Shown piece after piece: positions 10,145 to 20,144 of a stretch of 64,000 bases of DNA. Within the stretch, counting starts at the first letter, position 1, and every line of letters begins with the position of its first letter. Source of the stretch: Spirochaetota bacterium (GTDB taxonomy: Bacteria; Spirochaetota; UBA4802; UBA5550); assembly GCA_024276015.1 (NCBI GenBank), contig JAJRXZ010000028.1:35848-99847 (forward strand), in the 5' to 3' direction. The translations under genes and the position numbers were made by a program. The notes beneath the pieces were generated by a model, which was given only the letters and a program-made list of their open reading frames with translations, was not told the DNA's origin and searched no databases.

Positions 10145-10735
10145 TCACAGCTTAAGTATCAGGTCATCAAGAGACCTCTTTGGAACATGATGATTCCGAT
10201 CCTTATCTCTCCAGTATCTGATATCTCCGTCTTCGCCAAGCTCTTCAATAATAACATTCTCCTTCGGTTTACCGAGAGCAATGACAAGCATGATCTCATA
10301 TCTATCAGGAATTTTTAAAGCATTTCTCAACCCGTCTCTGTTAATTGCGCCGATCATGCACCCGCCTAATCCCTTTTCAGCTGCGCCAAGAAGCATACTC
10401 TGGGCAGCAATACTGTGATCCCATATTATATTCTTTGATATTTCATTATCTCCCAGTATAACAATATACGCAGAGGGTCTTTCTCCTTCTTCGGGGCCGG
10501 GCCAGTCTTTTAAATAACCTGCCCATGCAATGTTTGCAAAAATGCGGCCGTTCATTTCGTCACTGTCGGACAGAATATATTTCAGAGGCTGAAGATTTGA
10601 CGCCGAAGGGGACAACCTTGCCAATTCAACAAGCTCCCTCAGAAGATCATGATCAATTTTATGCTCCTGATAAAATCTTCTGTAACTTCTGCTCTTCCTG
10701 ATTAAATCATTAAAATCCATTTTAAATTCTCCCAT
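10145..10735 (-). CDS. Nitroreductase family protein
   Basis: RKSRSYRRFYQ...LVELARLSPSASNLQPLKYIL...GLGGCMIGAINRDGLRNALKIPDRYEIMLVIALGKP. Confidence 0.9.
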   Translation of the reverse strand: MGEFKMDFNDLIRKSRSYRRFYQEHKIDHDLLRELVELARLSPSASNLQPLKYILSDSDEMNGRIFANIAWAGYLKDWPGPEEGERPSAYIVILGDNEISKNIIWDHSIAAQSMLLGAAEKGLGGCMIGAINRDGLRNALKIPDRYEIMLVIALGKPKENVIIEELGEDGDIRYWRDKDRNHHVPKRSLDDLILKL

Positions 10736-10767
10736 TAATCTTAATATAAGATCCCATTCCTATATAT

Positions 10768-10830
10768 ATTCCGGATCTGTGAGAAATATGGGGAAAACAT
10801 TATTTTGTCAAGCGCCTTAACTTATTCTTG
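10768..10830 (-). promoter_or_regulatory. Shared 63-bp promoter module, copy 1 (upstream of nitroreductase gene)
   Basis: Minus-strand TTGACA (10806-10811), 17-nt spacer, TATTTC (10783-10788); ungapped near-identity to 19748-19810. Confidence 0.6.
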
Positions 10831-11010
10831 CCCGCCAAATCTGCCATAACTTCTGCCTGCAGCAATCCATGTTCCTGACAGAATTAAACCGAAAAGGGCA
10901 ATACTCTGAAATGAAATCGATTCGCCAAGGATCAAGGCAGCGTAAAATATTGACAAAGCTTTCCCCGCAGGAGAAGCATAAAAGATCCTCTTTGTACTGA
11001 AAATAAAATA
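10822..11010 (-). pseudogene. C-terminal remnant of an EamA/DMT-type transporter
   Basis: Minus frame not in the ORF list reads LYFIFSTKRIFYASPAGKALSIFYAALILGESISFQSIALFGLILSGTWIAAGRSYGRFGGQE*, like the EamA C-terminal helices (LGExxSxxQxxGxxLIxxGxxxA); a TAA interrupts this frame just upstream. Confidence 0.55.
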
Positions 11011-11049
11011 TAATTAGCAGAAACCCGGCGCCGATCAACTCTGTGACAA

Positions 11050-12564
11050 TTACATATATTTCGGTTCCTTGTAGGAGTACATATCATGAACGCCTCCTTC
11101 CAACTGCGCCGAGGAAGACCTTATTTCAAATCTCAATTGGCCGGAATAAAGTTTCTCATGGAGCGATTTAATATTTCTTGCTCCCATATCCTGAAAAGAA
11201 TGGCACAGCCCCTTTAAAAGATAGGGAACATAATCGAATAGGGATCCCTTATCAACAACAGCTCCGGAAACGCCCTGGGCAACCATTATGCCGGACTCAT
11301 CAGCAAAATACCTTTTCCCGCCGCCGGCTTCCATTGCCTCCTGCGAAGCCATTCCTCTGTATTTTTTTAATCTGACCCCTTTATCATAAAAATACTCTCC
11401 CGGCGCTTCGGCTGTTCCGGCAAACATGGAACCCATCATAACCGAGGACGCTCCGAGGGAGAGAGCTTTGGAAATATGACCGATTGTTGATATTCCTCCG
11501 TCTGCAATAACGGGAATTGAATACTTACCTGCATACTTTGCCGTTTTATAAACAGCTGTTGCCTGAGGCCTGCCCACAGACATTGTTGTCTGTGTTGTGC
11601 AGATCGATCCCGGCCCCATGCCGATCCTTAACGCGTCCGCGCCGGCTTTAATTAAATTCTCGCATTGACTTTCAGTCACAACATTTCCGCCTATCACATC
11701 AATATGGGGATATTTCTTTTTTATATATTTCAGCATCTCAATCTGGTAAACCGAATTCCCTTGGGCAGAATCAATGACAATCAGATTTACGCCCGCTTCC
11801 ACCAGAGCATCAAGCCTCTCTATTGATTCCTTCTTTGTTGAAATTGCAGCTCCAACCATAAGCTGTTTTTTGGAGTCCTTTGACGCAAGAGGATATTCCC
11901 TGTTCTTTAAGAGGTCGCTCCTGCTCATCAGAGCCACAAGATATCCCTTATCGTCAACAATGGGAAGTTTGCCCTTTTTAGATTTTTTCAGTATTTCGTT
12001 AGCTTCGCTCAGGGAAATTCCCTTTTTTGCTGTGAGAGGTTTTTTTGTCATGACCTCGGAAAGTTTTTTCATTCTGTCAGTTTCAAAATCTATATCCCTG
12101 TTAGTAACAATTCCAATTAAAAGCGTATTGAGCTTTCCATTTTCGGTTATGGGAATCCCGGAGAAACCGTATGTCTCTTTTATTCTATCAATATCGGCTA
12201 TTGTATGATCCGGAGACAATACAATAGGATCTGTAATAAAACCGTTTTCATATCTCTTTACTTTTCTTACTTCATCAACCTGCTGTTTAATTGTATTATT
12301 ATAATGTATAATTCCGATACCGCCCATAAGAGCCAATCCGATAGCCATCTCAGCTTCCGTAACAGTATCCATGGGGCTTGAGATCAGAGGGCTCTTGATC
12401 TTCAAATTTTTTGTTAAATTTGTTTCAAGATTTACATCTTCCGGCGAAAAATCTATAAAACCCGGCAGAATGATAAAGTCGTTATATGCAAGTCCTGTCT
12501 CCTTTGTAAATATCTCTTCTCCGGAAAAACCGTCCTCTTTTGTCATTGCCAACTCCTTTTTCAC
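11050..12564 (-). CDS. guaB: Inosine-5'-monophosphate dehydrogenase with CBS domains
   Basis: [19 protein letters not shown]-type loop ([17 protein letters not shown]), [39 protein letters not shown]. Confidence 0.97.
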   Translation of the reverse strand: MKKELAMTKEDGFSGEEIFTKETGLAYNDFIILPGFIDFSPEDVNLETNLTKNLKIKSPLISSPMDTVTEAEMAIGLALMGGIGIIHYNNTIKQQVDEVRKVKRYENGFITDPIVLSPDHTIADIDRIKETYGFSGIPITENGKLNTLLIGIVTNRDIDFETDRMKKLSEVMTKKPLTAKKGISLSEANEILKKSKKGKLPIVDDKGYLVALMSRSDLLKNREYPLASKDSKKQLMVGAAISTKKESIERLDALVEAGVNLIVIDSAQGNSVYQIEMLKYIKKKYPHIDVIGGNVVTESQCENLIKAGADALRIGMGPGSICTTQTTMSVGRPQATAVYKTAKYAGKYSIPVIADGGISTIGHISKALSLGASSVMMGSMFAGTAEAPGEYFYDKGVRLKKYRGMASQEAMEAGGGKRYFADESGIMVAQGVSGAVVDKGSLFDYVPYLLKGLCHSFQDMGARNIKSLHEKLYSGQLRFEIRSSSAQLEGGVHDMYSYKEPKYM

Positions 12565-12622
12565 GCCTTTATTAGATTATAATTATCAATAATAAAGAAA
12601 TAACCAATTCTTAAACCATTAT

Positions 12623-12711
12623 TATACCGATCATCATTGAAAATTTCCATATTAAATGATCCGGTATATTATTCAATCAGGATCTTGCCCTTTGTCAAGG
12701 GAGAAAATCGA
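12623..12711 (-). repeat. Dispersed two-hairpin element, copy A (upstream of guaB)
   Basis: 46-bp inverted repeat TATACCGATCATCATT...ATCCGGTATA plus flanking CTTGCCCTTTGTCAAGGGAGAAAATCGA, matching copies at 13499, 23363 and 31617. Confidence 0.8.
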
Positions 12712-12747
12712 GGGCTGGCGCCCTCTTAAATTATTTTTTAAATAAAC

Positions 12748-12777
12748 ACTATATTTTTTGTAGTTTTTTTTTGTCAA
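12748..12777 (-). promoter_or_regulatory. Candidate sigma70-type promoter upstream of guaB
   Basis: Minus strand TTGACA (12772-12777), 18-nt spacer, TATAGT (12748-12753). Confidence 0.45.
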
Positions 12778-12820
12778 GTAATGTAAAAGATAACTTTTTT
12801 CAGGTTAAGGGATTAAGCGA

Positions 12821-13453
12821 TTAATTCAATAAATTATTCTTTATGGCATAATGAGTCAGTTCGGAATTATTTTTCATATTCATTTTATTTAAAATTCTCC
12901 GTCTGTATGTACTGATAGTCTTTACATTGAGGAACATATCCTTTGCAATTTCAGATACGGTTTTACCTGCTGCAATTTTACAAAAAACCTGAAATTCTCT
13001 GTCCGACAACTGTTCATGGGGAGAGCCGCTGCTGTCCTGAATTAAATTTTCGGCAAGCCTTTCTGCAAGGGATGAGCTGATATATTTCCCTCCCATATGC
13101 ACTTTTTTTATTGCTTCTATCAACTGGTCAGATGCTGTTTCCTTAGTTAAATATCCTGCGGCCCCGGCCTTTAAAGCGCGAAGAGCATACTGGTCTTCAG
13201 AATGCATGCTTAATACTAAAATCGGAATATCGGGTTTTTCCATTTTCAACTGTTTCAGGATCTCAAGTCCGCTTCTGCCGGGCATTGAAATATCCAGTAA
13301 GATCAGATCATAACAGTTTTTTTTAACCTTTCCCAGCAGATCCTGTCCGTCTTTGGCATCGTCAATTTCAGTAACGTCAGGATAATCCGAAAGGATCTGT
13401 TTAAGGCCTGCTCTTACGATAGAATGATCATCAGCAATTATTACCTTTAACAT
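12821..13453 (-). CDS. NarL/FixJ-family response regulator (REC-LuxR HTH)
   Basis: IIADDHSIVRAGL...DLILLDISMPGRSGLE...YLTKETASDQLIEAI; C-terminal LSDREFQVFCKIAAGKTVSEIAKDMFLNVKTISTYRRRIL. Confidence 0.95.
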   Translation of the reverse strand: MLKVIIADDHSIVRAGLKQILSDYPDVTEIDDAKDGQDLLGKVKKNCYDLILLDISMPGRSGLEILKQLKMEKPDIPILVLSMHSEDQYALRALKAGAAGYLTKETASDQLIEAIKKVHMGGKYISSSLAERLAENLIQDSSGSPHEQLSDREFQVFCKIAAGKTVSEIAKDMFLNVKTISTYRRRILNKMNMKNNSELTHYAIKNNLLN

Positions 13454-13498
13454 AAATGCCCTCGGGGAATCTTCAGAATAATCAGATCAATAGTATAT

Positions 13499-13603
13499 TA
13501 TACCGATCATCATTGAAAATTTCTATATTAAATGAATCGGTATATGATTTAATCAGGATTTTGCCCTTTGTCAAGGGGCAAAATCGATGCTTTTTGATAT
13601 ACA
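13499..13603 (-). repeat. Dispersed two-hairpin element, copy B (upstream of response regulator)
   Basis: TATACCGATCATCATTGAAAATTTCTATATTAAATGAATCGGTATA followed by perfect 10-bp stem GATTTTGCCC/GGGCAAAATC. Confidence 0.85.
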
Positions 13604-13660
13604 TAATATGAATAATTTTGAAATTTATTCCAGCAAAAAAAAAATAATAATCGGTTTTTT

Positions 13661-15478
13661 TTAGCAATTAAGAGGTATTTTAATTTTAACGGTTGTCCCG
13701 CTGTCCTTTTTTCCGTCAATTTCCAGAACTCCGCCGCAGGAGGACACCCTTTCTCTCATACCGATAATTCCGCATGAATTTGAGTAATTTATCTGGTCAT
13801 CCGTAATACCTATGCCGTTGTCTTTTACGATCAACTCTATATTGTCTTTAACAACCGTTAAACTGATATTGACCTTACTGGCTTTTGAATGCCTGATAAC
13901 ATTTGTCATTGCTTCCTGAAAAACTCTGAAAACAGAGATGGATTGTTCTTCACCCGCGGATATTTCTTCAGGATAATGGAAACTGCATCTGATCCCCGTT
14001 CTTTTTTCAATCTCTCCCGCTTCCCATTCTATTGCTGCGCATAGTCCAAGATCATCAAGGATCCCGGGCCTCAAATCGGACGAAATTTTTCTTACCTTCT
14101 GAATGATCTCGTCAATAAATTTCAGTAATGACTCCGATTTATTTTTCAATTCCATCCGGCTTTTATCAAGATTCTTGTCAAACCATGCCATATCCATCTT
14201 CAGGACCGTCAGCGCCTGGCCCAATTCATCATGTATTTCCCTGGAAATTCTTGTTCTTTCCTCTTCTCTGATGGTCTGCAGGCGGTTTGAGAGATTTTTA
14301 AACTCTATCTGAGATCTCCTTAATTCTTCTTCTGCGATTTTCCTCTCGGCAAATATTCCAAGCCTGGATGCTGCTGCATTTATCAACTCCCTCTCTTCTT
14401 TCTGGAAAGGGCCTTCGTAAATATTAGGCATCCTTTCAAGATAACAGACTTCAACCTTTCCTTCAATTCTGTTATTTATTAATATATCAGATCGCAGCGT
14501 CCATTCTGTTTTCTTAAAATTATCCGACCTGAACTCTTTATCACCTATAACTATTCTCGCACATGATATGTGAGGATACTGCCATGAATCCTTCAAAAGA
14601 TCAGCAACATCTTTCAAAACTTCTTCAAAAGGAACGCCAGGAATTTCAAGAATTTCAGACAGCGAATAGAGACAGTTGAGTTCTTTTACGCGCTCCCCCA
14701 GATCGTGTAAAATTGACTCTCTCTCTTTTGCCATCTCCTTTTCTCTGGTTATATCTCTTATTATTCCCTGTAATCCCGAAGGCCTTTTCATATCATCGAA
14801 CAGGATAGTGGAATTAATAAGACAGCTTATTTCAGCGCCGTCTTTTTTTCTGAGCTGCGTCTCAAAATTATCTACGAATCTTTTCTTATCAATAATAGCC
14901 ATTAATTCCAGTGCATCCTTCCTGTTTACAAATAGGTCATGAAAATTCATTTTTAAAAATTCCGCTTCATTATAACCGAAAAGATTGATCATGGATCTGT
15001 TGATATCGAGAAAATTCTTATTTTCATCGCAGAGATAGTTTGCATCTCTTGACTGCTCAAAAAGCAAACGAAACTTCATTTCGCTCTCTTTGATCTTTTT
15101 ATCAATACTATGCTTATATAAAGAAGTTTCAATTGAAATATGAAGCTCTTTCTCATTTACAGGTTTTACTATATAACCGTAATGACCTGTGGGGATTATC
15201 CTGTTGACAGTGGCTTCGTCAGAATAGGCTGTAATAAATATTACAGGGATGTCATAACTTTTTTGTAAAATAGCAGCTGTTTCAATTCCGTCAATATCCC
15301 CGTTCAGCCTGATATCCATAAGTATTAAATGGGGGGTCTTTTTTGTTAACAGCTCAAGGCAATCGTGAGCTGAAGTAACAATTCCTATAACATTATAACC
15401 GAGTCTTTTTAAAATACTTTTAATATCCAGCGCTACTATTGCTTCATTTTCAACTACGAGAAGATCCTTTTTTTTCAT
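13661..15478 (-). CDS. Histidine kinase with N-terminal receiver, PAS and predicted GAF-like region (HisKA_3/NarX-type)
   Basis: LVVENEAIVALDIKSIL...LILMDIRL...GYIVKPV receiver; PAS; RIREEERTRISREIHDELGQALT HisKA_3; HATPase KDNGIGITDDQ. Confidence 0.93.
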   Translation of the reverse strand: MKKKDLLVVENEAIVALDIKSILKRLGYNVIGIVTSAHDCLELLTKKTPHLILMDIRLNGDIDGIETAAILQKSYDIPVIFITAYSDEATVNRIIPTGHYGYIVKPVNEKELHISIETSLYKHSIDKKIKESEMKFRLLFEQSRDANYLCDENKNFLDINRSMINLFGYNEAEFLKMNFHDLFVNRKDALELMAIIDKKRFVDNFETQLRKKDGAEISCLINSTILFDDMKRPSGLQGIIRDITREKEMAKERESILHDLGERVKELNCLYSLSEILEIPGVPFEEVLKDVADLLKDSWQYPHISCARIVIGDKEFRSDNFKKTEWTLRSDILINNRIEGKVEVCYLERMPNIYEGPFQKEERELINAAASRLGIFAERKIAEEELRRSQIEFKNLSNRLQTIREEERTRISREIHDELGQALTVLKMDMAWFDKNLDKSRMELKNKSESLLKFIDEIIQKVRKISSDLRPGILDDLGLCAAIEWEAGEIEKRTGIRCSFHYPEEISAGEEQSISVFRVFQEAMTNVIRHSKASKVNISLTVVKDNIELIVKDNGIGITDDQINYSNSCGIIGMRERVSSCGGVLEIDGKKDSGTTVKIKIPLNC

Positions 15479-15547
15479 ATAATAACGCCAATCCTGAACA
15501 TTTTATACATGAACCTAATTTCTACATTACATTCTGTTATGTGTCAA

Positions 15548-17548
15548 TTAAATATTGAGCGCAGACAAAAAACCTTCATGTATGGCGTCATTAATCTGAG
15601 CAGGACGCACACTATCCCCAATGATCTTATAAGGGATCCCTGTTTCCTCAAGTTTATCTGCGATTTTTCTGACAGATCTTGCCCCTGCCGCGTTTATCAC
15701 ATTGTCAAATTCACGGATATCCTCTTTGCCATCGCGAACAAACTTTACTATACCATCTCTGACCGATTTTACTTCAACGCCTGTTTCAACTTTCACTTTT
15801 AACCTGTCAATATTCCCCAGTAAAACCCATCTCGACGATTTTCCAACACCCTTCCCCGCTTTTGGGAGCATCTCAAAAACAGTAACTTCTTTACTGCCGC
15901 TTGTAATAAGTTCTCTTAAGCGCTCAGCGGTTTCAACTTCATATTTAAAGAGAAAATAGAGTACCTCAGGTGATATTGTACCTTTCATAGCTATGAATTC
16001 CGCAGTTTCCAGACCCACTGCGCCTCCTCCGATTATTGCAATTTTTTTACCCAGAGGCGGGTCGTATTTCAGGATATCCCAGGCAGATATAACCGATTTG
16101 CCGTCAATACCGTCTACCGGAGGAAGAGCGATCTCGGCTCCTTCGGCAGCTATGATGAAATCCGGTTTTTTGTTTTTGATCATAGAAATATCCGCTTCCG
16201 TATTCAAATTAACTCTGATATTATATTTGTTCAGCATTTCATTATAATATCTGATCAATTCATAGAGCTCACTCTTGTGAGGAGGTTTGCAGGCAATTTT
16301 CAGCTGACCGCCAATCATTCCTGACTTTTCATAGATCTCCACATCATGCCCCGCCTCTGCCGCTGTTGCTGCAGCTTCAAGTCCTCCCGGGCCTGCGCCG
16401 ATTATCATAACCTTCTTTGGCGAATTTGATACTCTTATATTCCTTTCTCCTTCAAAACCTGTTCTTGGATTGGCAATACAGAAAACGGGCTTTCCGGCAA
16501 ATACCTGGTCGGTGCAGCCCTGTGAACAGGATACACAGGGCCTGATCTCCTTTACCCTCCCTTCCAGGGCTTTCTGCGGCCAATATGGATCTGCAAGAAG
16601 TACCCTTCCGAGGCAGACCATGTCGGCAAAATCATCTTTTATGATCTGTTCCGCAAGGAAAGGGTCTGTGATCCTGTTGGAACAGATGACGGGAATAGAC
16701 ACGGATCTCTTTATATTTCCGGCAAGATATGCAAAACCTCCCCTTGGCAGTTCCATGGAAAGCTGCGGAACGCGGGATTCATGCCACCCGCCTGTTATAT
16801 TTAACGCATCAACCCCTGCCTTCTCATAGACCTTGGCAAATTCAGGAGTTTCAAAATCGGTATTGCTTCCCGGAACCAGATCATTGCCTGCCATTCTTAT
16901 TATGATCGGGAAATCGACGCCCAGCCTGGTCCTCATCATTTCAATAATCTCTCTAACAAACCTTACCCTATTCTCAAAGGACCCGCCATAGTGATCGCTT
17001 CTCCGATTCCTCAGGGGGGATAGAAACTGGGTAATCAAATAACCTGCGGAGCCTATAATTTCCACACCGTCAAATCCGGCCTCTTTTGCTCTTTCAGCTC
17101 CATTAATAAAGGCTTCCTGAACTTCCTTTATCTCATCTATGGTCATTTCACGGGGGGTCTCTTTTGTATAGGGATTATAGATCGCTGACGGAGCAATGGC
17201 CTGCTTTTTCCCAATCAATATGGAATGACTATACCCGCCTGCATGGAAGAGCTGTATCCAGGCTTTGGCTCCGCTCCTTTTTATTAAATCAGCGAGATAC
17301 TTAAATGAAGGGATTGCTTCATCACTGTCAATAGCAACAGCTAAAAAACCGGAACCCACTTCATCAATTCCAACTGGACCTACGGTTACTATTCCTGCTC
17401 CTCCCTTTGCTCTTTCAGCATAGAAGTTGAAATATTTCTCATTTAATTTTCTATCATAGGAATATAAAAGTCCCAGGGAGGGGTATACGATTCTATTCTT
17501 GATTTCAGTTTTGTTGATCACAACAGGGCTAAACAAATTTTTAAACAC
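15548..17548 (-). CDS. NADH:flavin oxidoreductase / 2,4-dienoyl-CoA reductase-like (OYE-FeS-NAD) enzyme
   Basis: N-terminal OYE barrel; CVSCSQGCTDQVFAGKPVFCIANP cluster motif; KVMIIGAGPGGLEAAATAAEAGHDVEIYEK and KKIAIIGGGAVGLETAEFIA dinucleotide folds. Confidence 0.92.
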   Translation of the reverse strand: MFKNLFSPVVINKTEIKNRIVYPSLGLLYSYDRKLNEKYFNFYAERAKGGAGIVTVGPVGIDEVGSGFLAVAIDSDEAIPSFKYLADLIKRSGAKAWIQLFHAGGYSHSILIGKKQAIAPSAIYNPYTKETPREMTIDEIKEVQEAFINGAERAKEAGFDGVEIIGSAGYLITQFLSPLRNRRSDHYGGSFENRVRFVREIIEMMRTRLGVDFPIIIRMAGNDLVPGSNTDFETPEFAKVYEKAGVDALNITGGWHESRVPQLSMELPRGGFAYLAGNIKRSVSIPVICSNRITDPFLAEQIIKDDFADMVCLGRVLLADPYWPQKALEGRVKEIRPCVSCSQGCTDQVFAGKPVFCIANPRTGFEGERNIRVSNSPKKVMIIGAGPGGLEAAATAAEAGHDVEIYEKSGMIGGQLKIACKPPHKSELYELIRYYNEMLNKYNIRVNLNTEADISMIKNKKPDFIIAAEGAEIALPPVDGIDGKSVISAWDILKYDPPLGKKIAIIGGGAVGLETAEFIAMKGTISPEVLYFLFKYEVETAERLRELITSGSKEVTVFEMLPKAGKGVGKSSRWVLLGNIDRLKVKVETGVEVKSVRDGIVKFVRDGKEDIREFDNVINAAGARSVRKIADKLEETGIPYKIIGDSVRPAQINDAIHEGFLSALNI

Positions 17549-17797
17549 TTTTTTCTCCTTAAAAATAAACTATACTTTTTACAGCTAAATGTTCAACTAT
17601 ATTATTTCTGCAAATTAGTCAATAACTATTATAACTTACATACGCTCCTCCTATAAAATATTTTTATTTGACAATATCTTGGATTATATAACAACTAATA
17701 ATTAATTAAACGACTCGAGTTAGGCGAATTTTACCCATTTTTTCTGCATTATGTTATCGAATAAAAAATGCCAGTGTCGAGTAAATGATAATAAAAT

Positions 17798-18032
17798 ATG
17801 AACAGCAAATGGTTTGATCATCTAAAAATTGAATTGAAAATCAATTACTTTAAACCTGCTGTTGGAGATAAGATCATCTGCAAATCTAAAGTAATTAACA
17901 GAGGCAAAAAAATAATAGTATCGGAATCTGAAGTATTTGTCTCTTTAAAAGGGAAATGAAAAACTGATCTCCAAAGCTCTTGTAACATTAATGGCGGTGC
18001 CGAAGAATGATCTTTTGAAAAAGCAAGATTAA
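17798..18032 (+). pseudogene. Hotdog-fold (PaaI-type) thioesterase, truncated and frameshifted
   Basis: Frame 1: MNSKWFDHLKIELKINYFKPAVGDKIICKSKVINRGKKIIVSESEVFVSLKGK*; continues in another frame as GNEKLISKALVTLMAVPKNDLLKKQD*. Confidence 0.7.
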
Positions 18033-19678
18033 ATCTCAACTCTGATGCCTGCTAAATGCGATCCGGAATATATCCCCTCAGCCGGATCAGTATAGGAACG
18101 ATCTGTATACCTGTAAAATATCATCATGCTATGCCCCAAATGAAATCTCAGCCCCGACTCTATGGAATACTCTCCCTTTCTCTCCGTAATACTGATCAAG
18201 CGGATCGAGCTTTCCAGATAGGGAGTTGTCCTTACAACAGAGCAGATATCCCATCTCACTCTTATCTCAAACTCACTATTAAAATCATAATATTTTTTTC
18301 GGAAAACTTTTCCCAATGATATTAGCCAGTGAAAATTTCCGGTAAATAGAGGAATTCCTTTATTTGAAAGATCACTATTCCTGTCCTTATAGCCGATTTT
18401 CATTCCGCCGCTCATTAATCTGAGAAATATCAGATGATATATGCCGGTGGAACCGTCATAATTATTGCCCTCATCAAATCGTGTATATTTATAACCTGAT
18501 TCTGCAAATAAATATCCCTCACTAACGCGGTATAAAAATCCGCTTTCCCCGTAATATCTGATATAACGTGGAAACATTCCTGAATTTTCTCTTAAGGAAT
18601 TGTGCATATATCCGTTCCTTAAAAAAAACGAAATTCCCCGCAATTCAATAATATTCAGATCGATCGCAAAATCGGAATTAAAGTTTAAATTCTCATCATA
18701 CAAATATTTCCCGTAATTTCCATAGAAGTGGATTTCGGGAAAAAATGAGGATAATTTCTCACTTTTATAGTTATACTGCTCTGGCGCAATACCTCTCAGC
18801 AGCGATTCCATCCTTAATCCAAAATAATAGAAATGCGTTGATAATCCTTTATAGAGGTCTACATCATAACTGTAACCATAGGCCCCATAAGCAGTTATAT
18901 CCGCATTTTCAAGATGCAATCTCAAACCGGTTTCAACGGAACGGTTGACTCTCATATCCTCATCAATTAATGAAACAAATGAACCTTCAATATAAAATAC
19001 CGAATCAGCATAACGAAAGAAGTCATATCTTAAAATACCGGACAGCATGTAATCATATTTGAACTCTCTTGTATTAATACTCTTTCCGGCAGAAAATCTG
19101 TAATTAAATATGTTCAGAAACTCCATATATTTAGCGCTGTTAAAGTTGATACCGCGGTTTTTATAACCGGGTCTTATCCCTTTACTCTCCAATCTGATCC
19201 CCCGACCATACCATCTCAACTGCTGAGGATCGGTCTTATTTTTGTTATAAATATTATTGCAAATATGATCAAAATAAAAAACAATGATATAATTATCAAA
19301 CTCCCAGCGCAGACTCCCGAAATCCATCACATAACGGATCATAAATGGTTCGATAAAATTACTATCTGTCTTTTTAAAGATCAGAGATTCATTGATCTCC
19401 ATAGCCGCTGTAAAATTTCCATAGCGCATTATATCGAGGTCGATCAAACGCTCTGTTATCACAGCATATCCGGCTTTATTTGATCCGTAAAGAGAACCGC
19501 CTATAAGTAAACCCGATGACGGCAAAAAGATCAAGCTCTCGGAGGCCGCCTTATTGCTTGTGAGATACCTGCTCTCCTCAGTGCCGAAGGCAGAAAGAGC
19601 TGCTCCTGAAAACAGCAGTCTTGAAATGATCATTAAATATATTATTCTCATAGATTTTATAAACCCTGTCCGGTGCAA
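18029..19678 (-). CDS. Hypothetical, predicted outer-membrane/beta-rich protein
   Basis: Signal-peptide-like N-terminus (IIYLMIISRLLFSGAALSA); long aromatic-rich alternating strands; no family recognised. Start may be at 19651. Confidence 0.55.
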   Translation of the reverse strand: MHRTGFIKSMRIIYLMIISRLLFSGAALSAFGTEESRYLTSNKAASESLIFLPSSGLLIGGSLYGSNKAGYAVITERLIDLDIMRYGNFTAAMEINESLIFKKTDSNFIEPFMIRYVMDFGSLRWEFDNYIIVFYFDHICNNIYNKNKTDPQQLRWYGRGIRLESKGIRPGYKNRGINFNSAKYMEFLNIFNYRFSAGKSINTREFKYDYMLSGILRYDFFRYADSVFYIEGSFVSLIDEDMRVNRSVETGLRLHLENADITAYGAYGYSYDVDLYKGLSTHFYYFGLRMESLLRGIAPEQYNYKSEKLSSFFPEIHFYGNYGKYLYDENLNFNSDFAIDLNIIELRGISFFLRNGYMHNSLRENSGMFPRYIRYYGESGFLYRVSEGYLFAESGYKYTRFDEGNNYDGSTGIYHLIFLRLMSGGMKIGYKDRNSDLSNKGIPLFTGNFHWLISLGKVFRKKYYDFNSEFEIRVRWDICSVVRTTPYLESSIRLISITERKGEYSIESGLRFHLGHSMMIFYRYTDRSYTDPAEGIYSGSHLAGIRVEI

Positions 19679-19747
19679 AAATATAATCCTACTCCCGTAC
19701 CATACAACAATATTCTCCGTCAGAATAAAAAATAAAATATTAGGGTC

Positions 19748-19810
19748 ATTCCGGATTTATGGAAAATATGAGCATAATATTATTTTGTCAAGGCCCTTAA
19801 CTTACTCTTG
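19748..19810 (-). promoter_or_regulatory. Shared 63-bp promoter module, copy 2
   Basis: Minus strand TTGACA (19786-19791), 17-nt spacer, TATTTT (19763-19768); ungapped match to 10768-10830. Confidence 0.6.
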
Positions 19811-20144
19811 AAAGCCCCCTAATTTCCCCGGCTGGGGATTTTAATTTTATGTATTAATTTACTTTATTATTTGATTTAGGCACTTTTTATATAATATAAT
19901 GAGCAAATTTGCGAATTTTATCTGTTTTTTTCGAAATGATAGATCTTTTTATAACAAGAAAGACAATTAATCGAGCAAAACACGAGGTTTTGCGTGAAGC
20001 TATGGTAATAGGATATCCACCATTCAAAAAATCTCGGGATCTTCTTCTGAATTGTGTCAACAGCACCTGCCGCAATGATCCGTTCGTTATAAGACGCGTA
20101 AGCACTATTGGCCAGTATTATGACATGGGGCTTATCCCTTTTCA

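Noticed and set aside
9914-10318. 134-aa plus-strand ORF
   Set aside because: Antisense across tadA and nitroreductase ends; no recognisable protein.
17845-18039. 64-aa minus-strand ORF
   Set aside because: Opposite strand carries a convincing thioesterase relic; this is its shadow.
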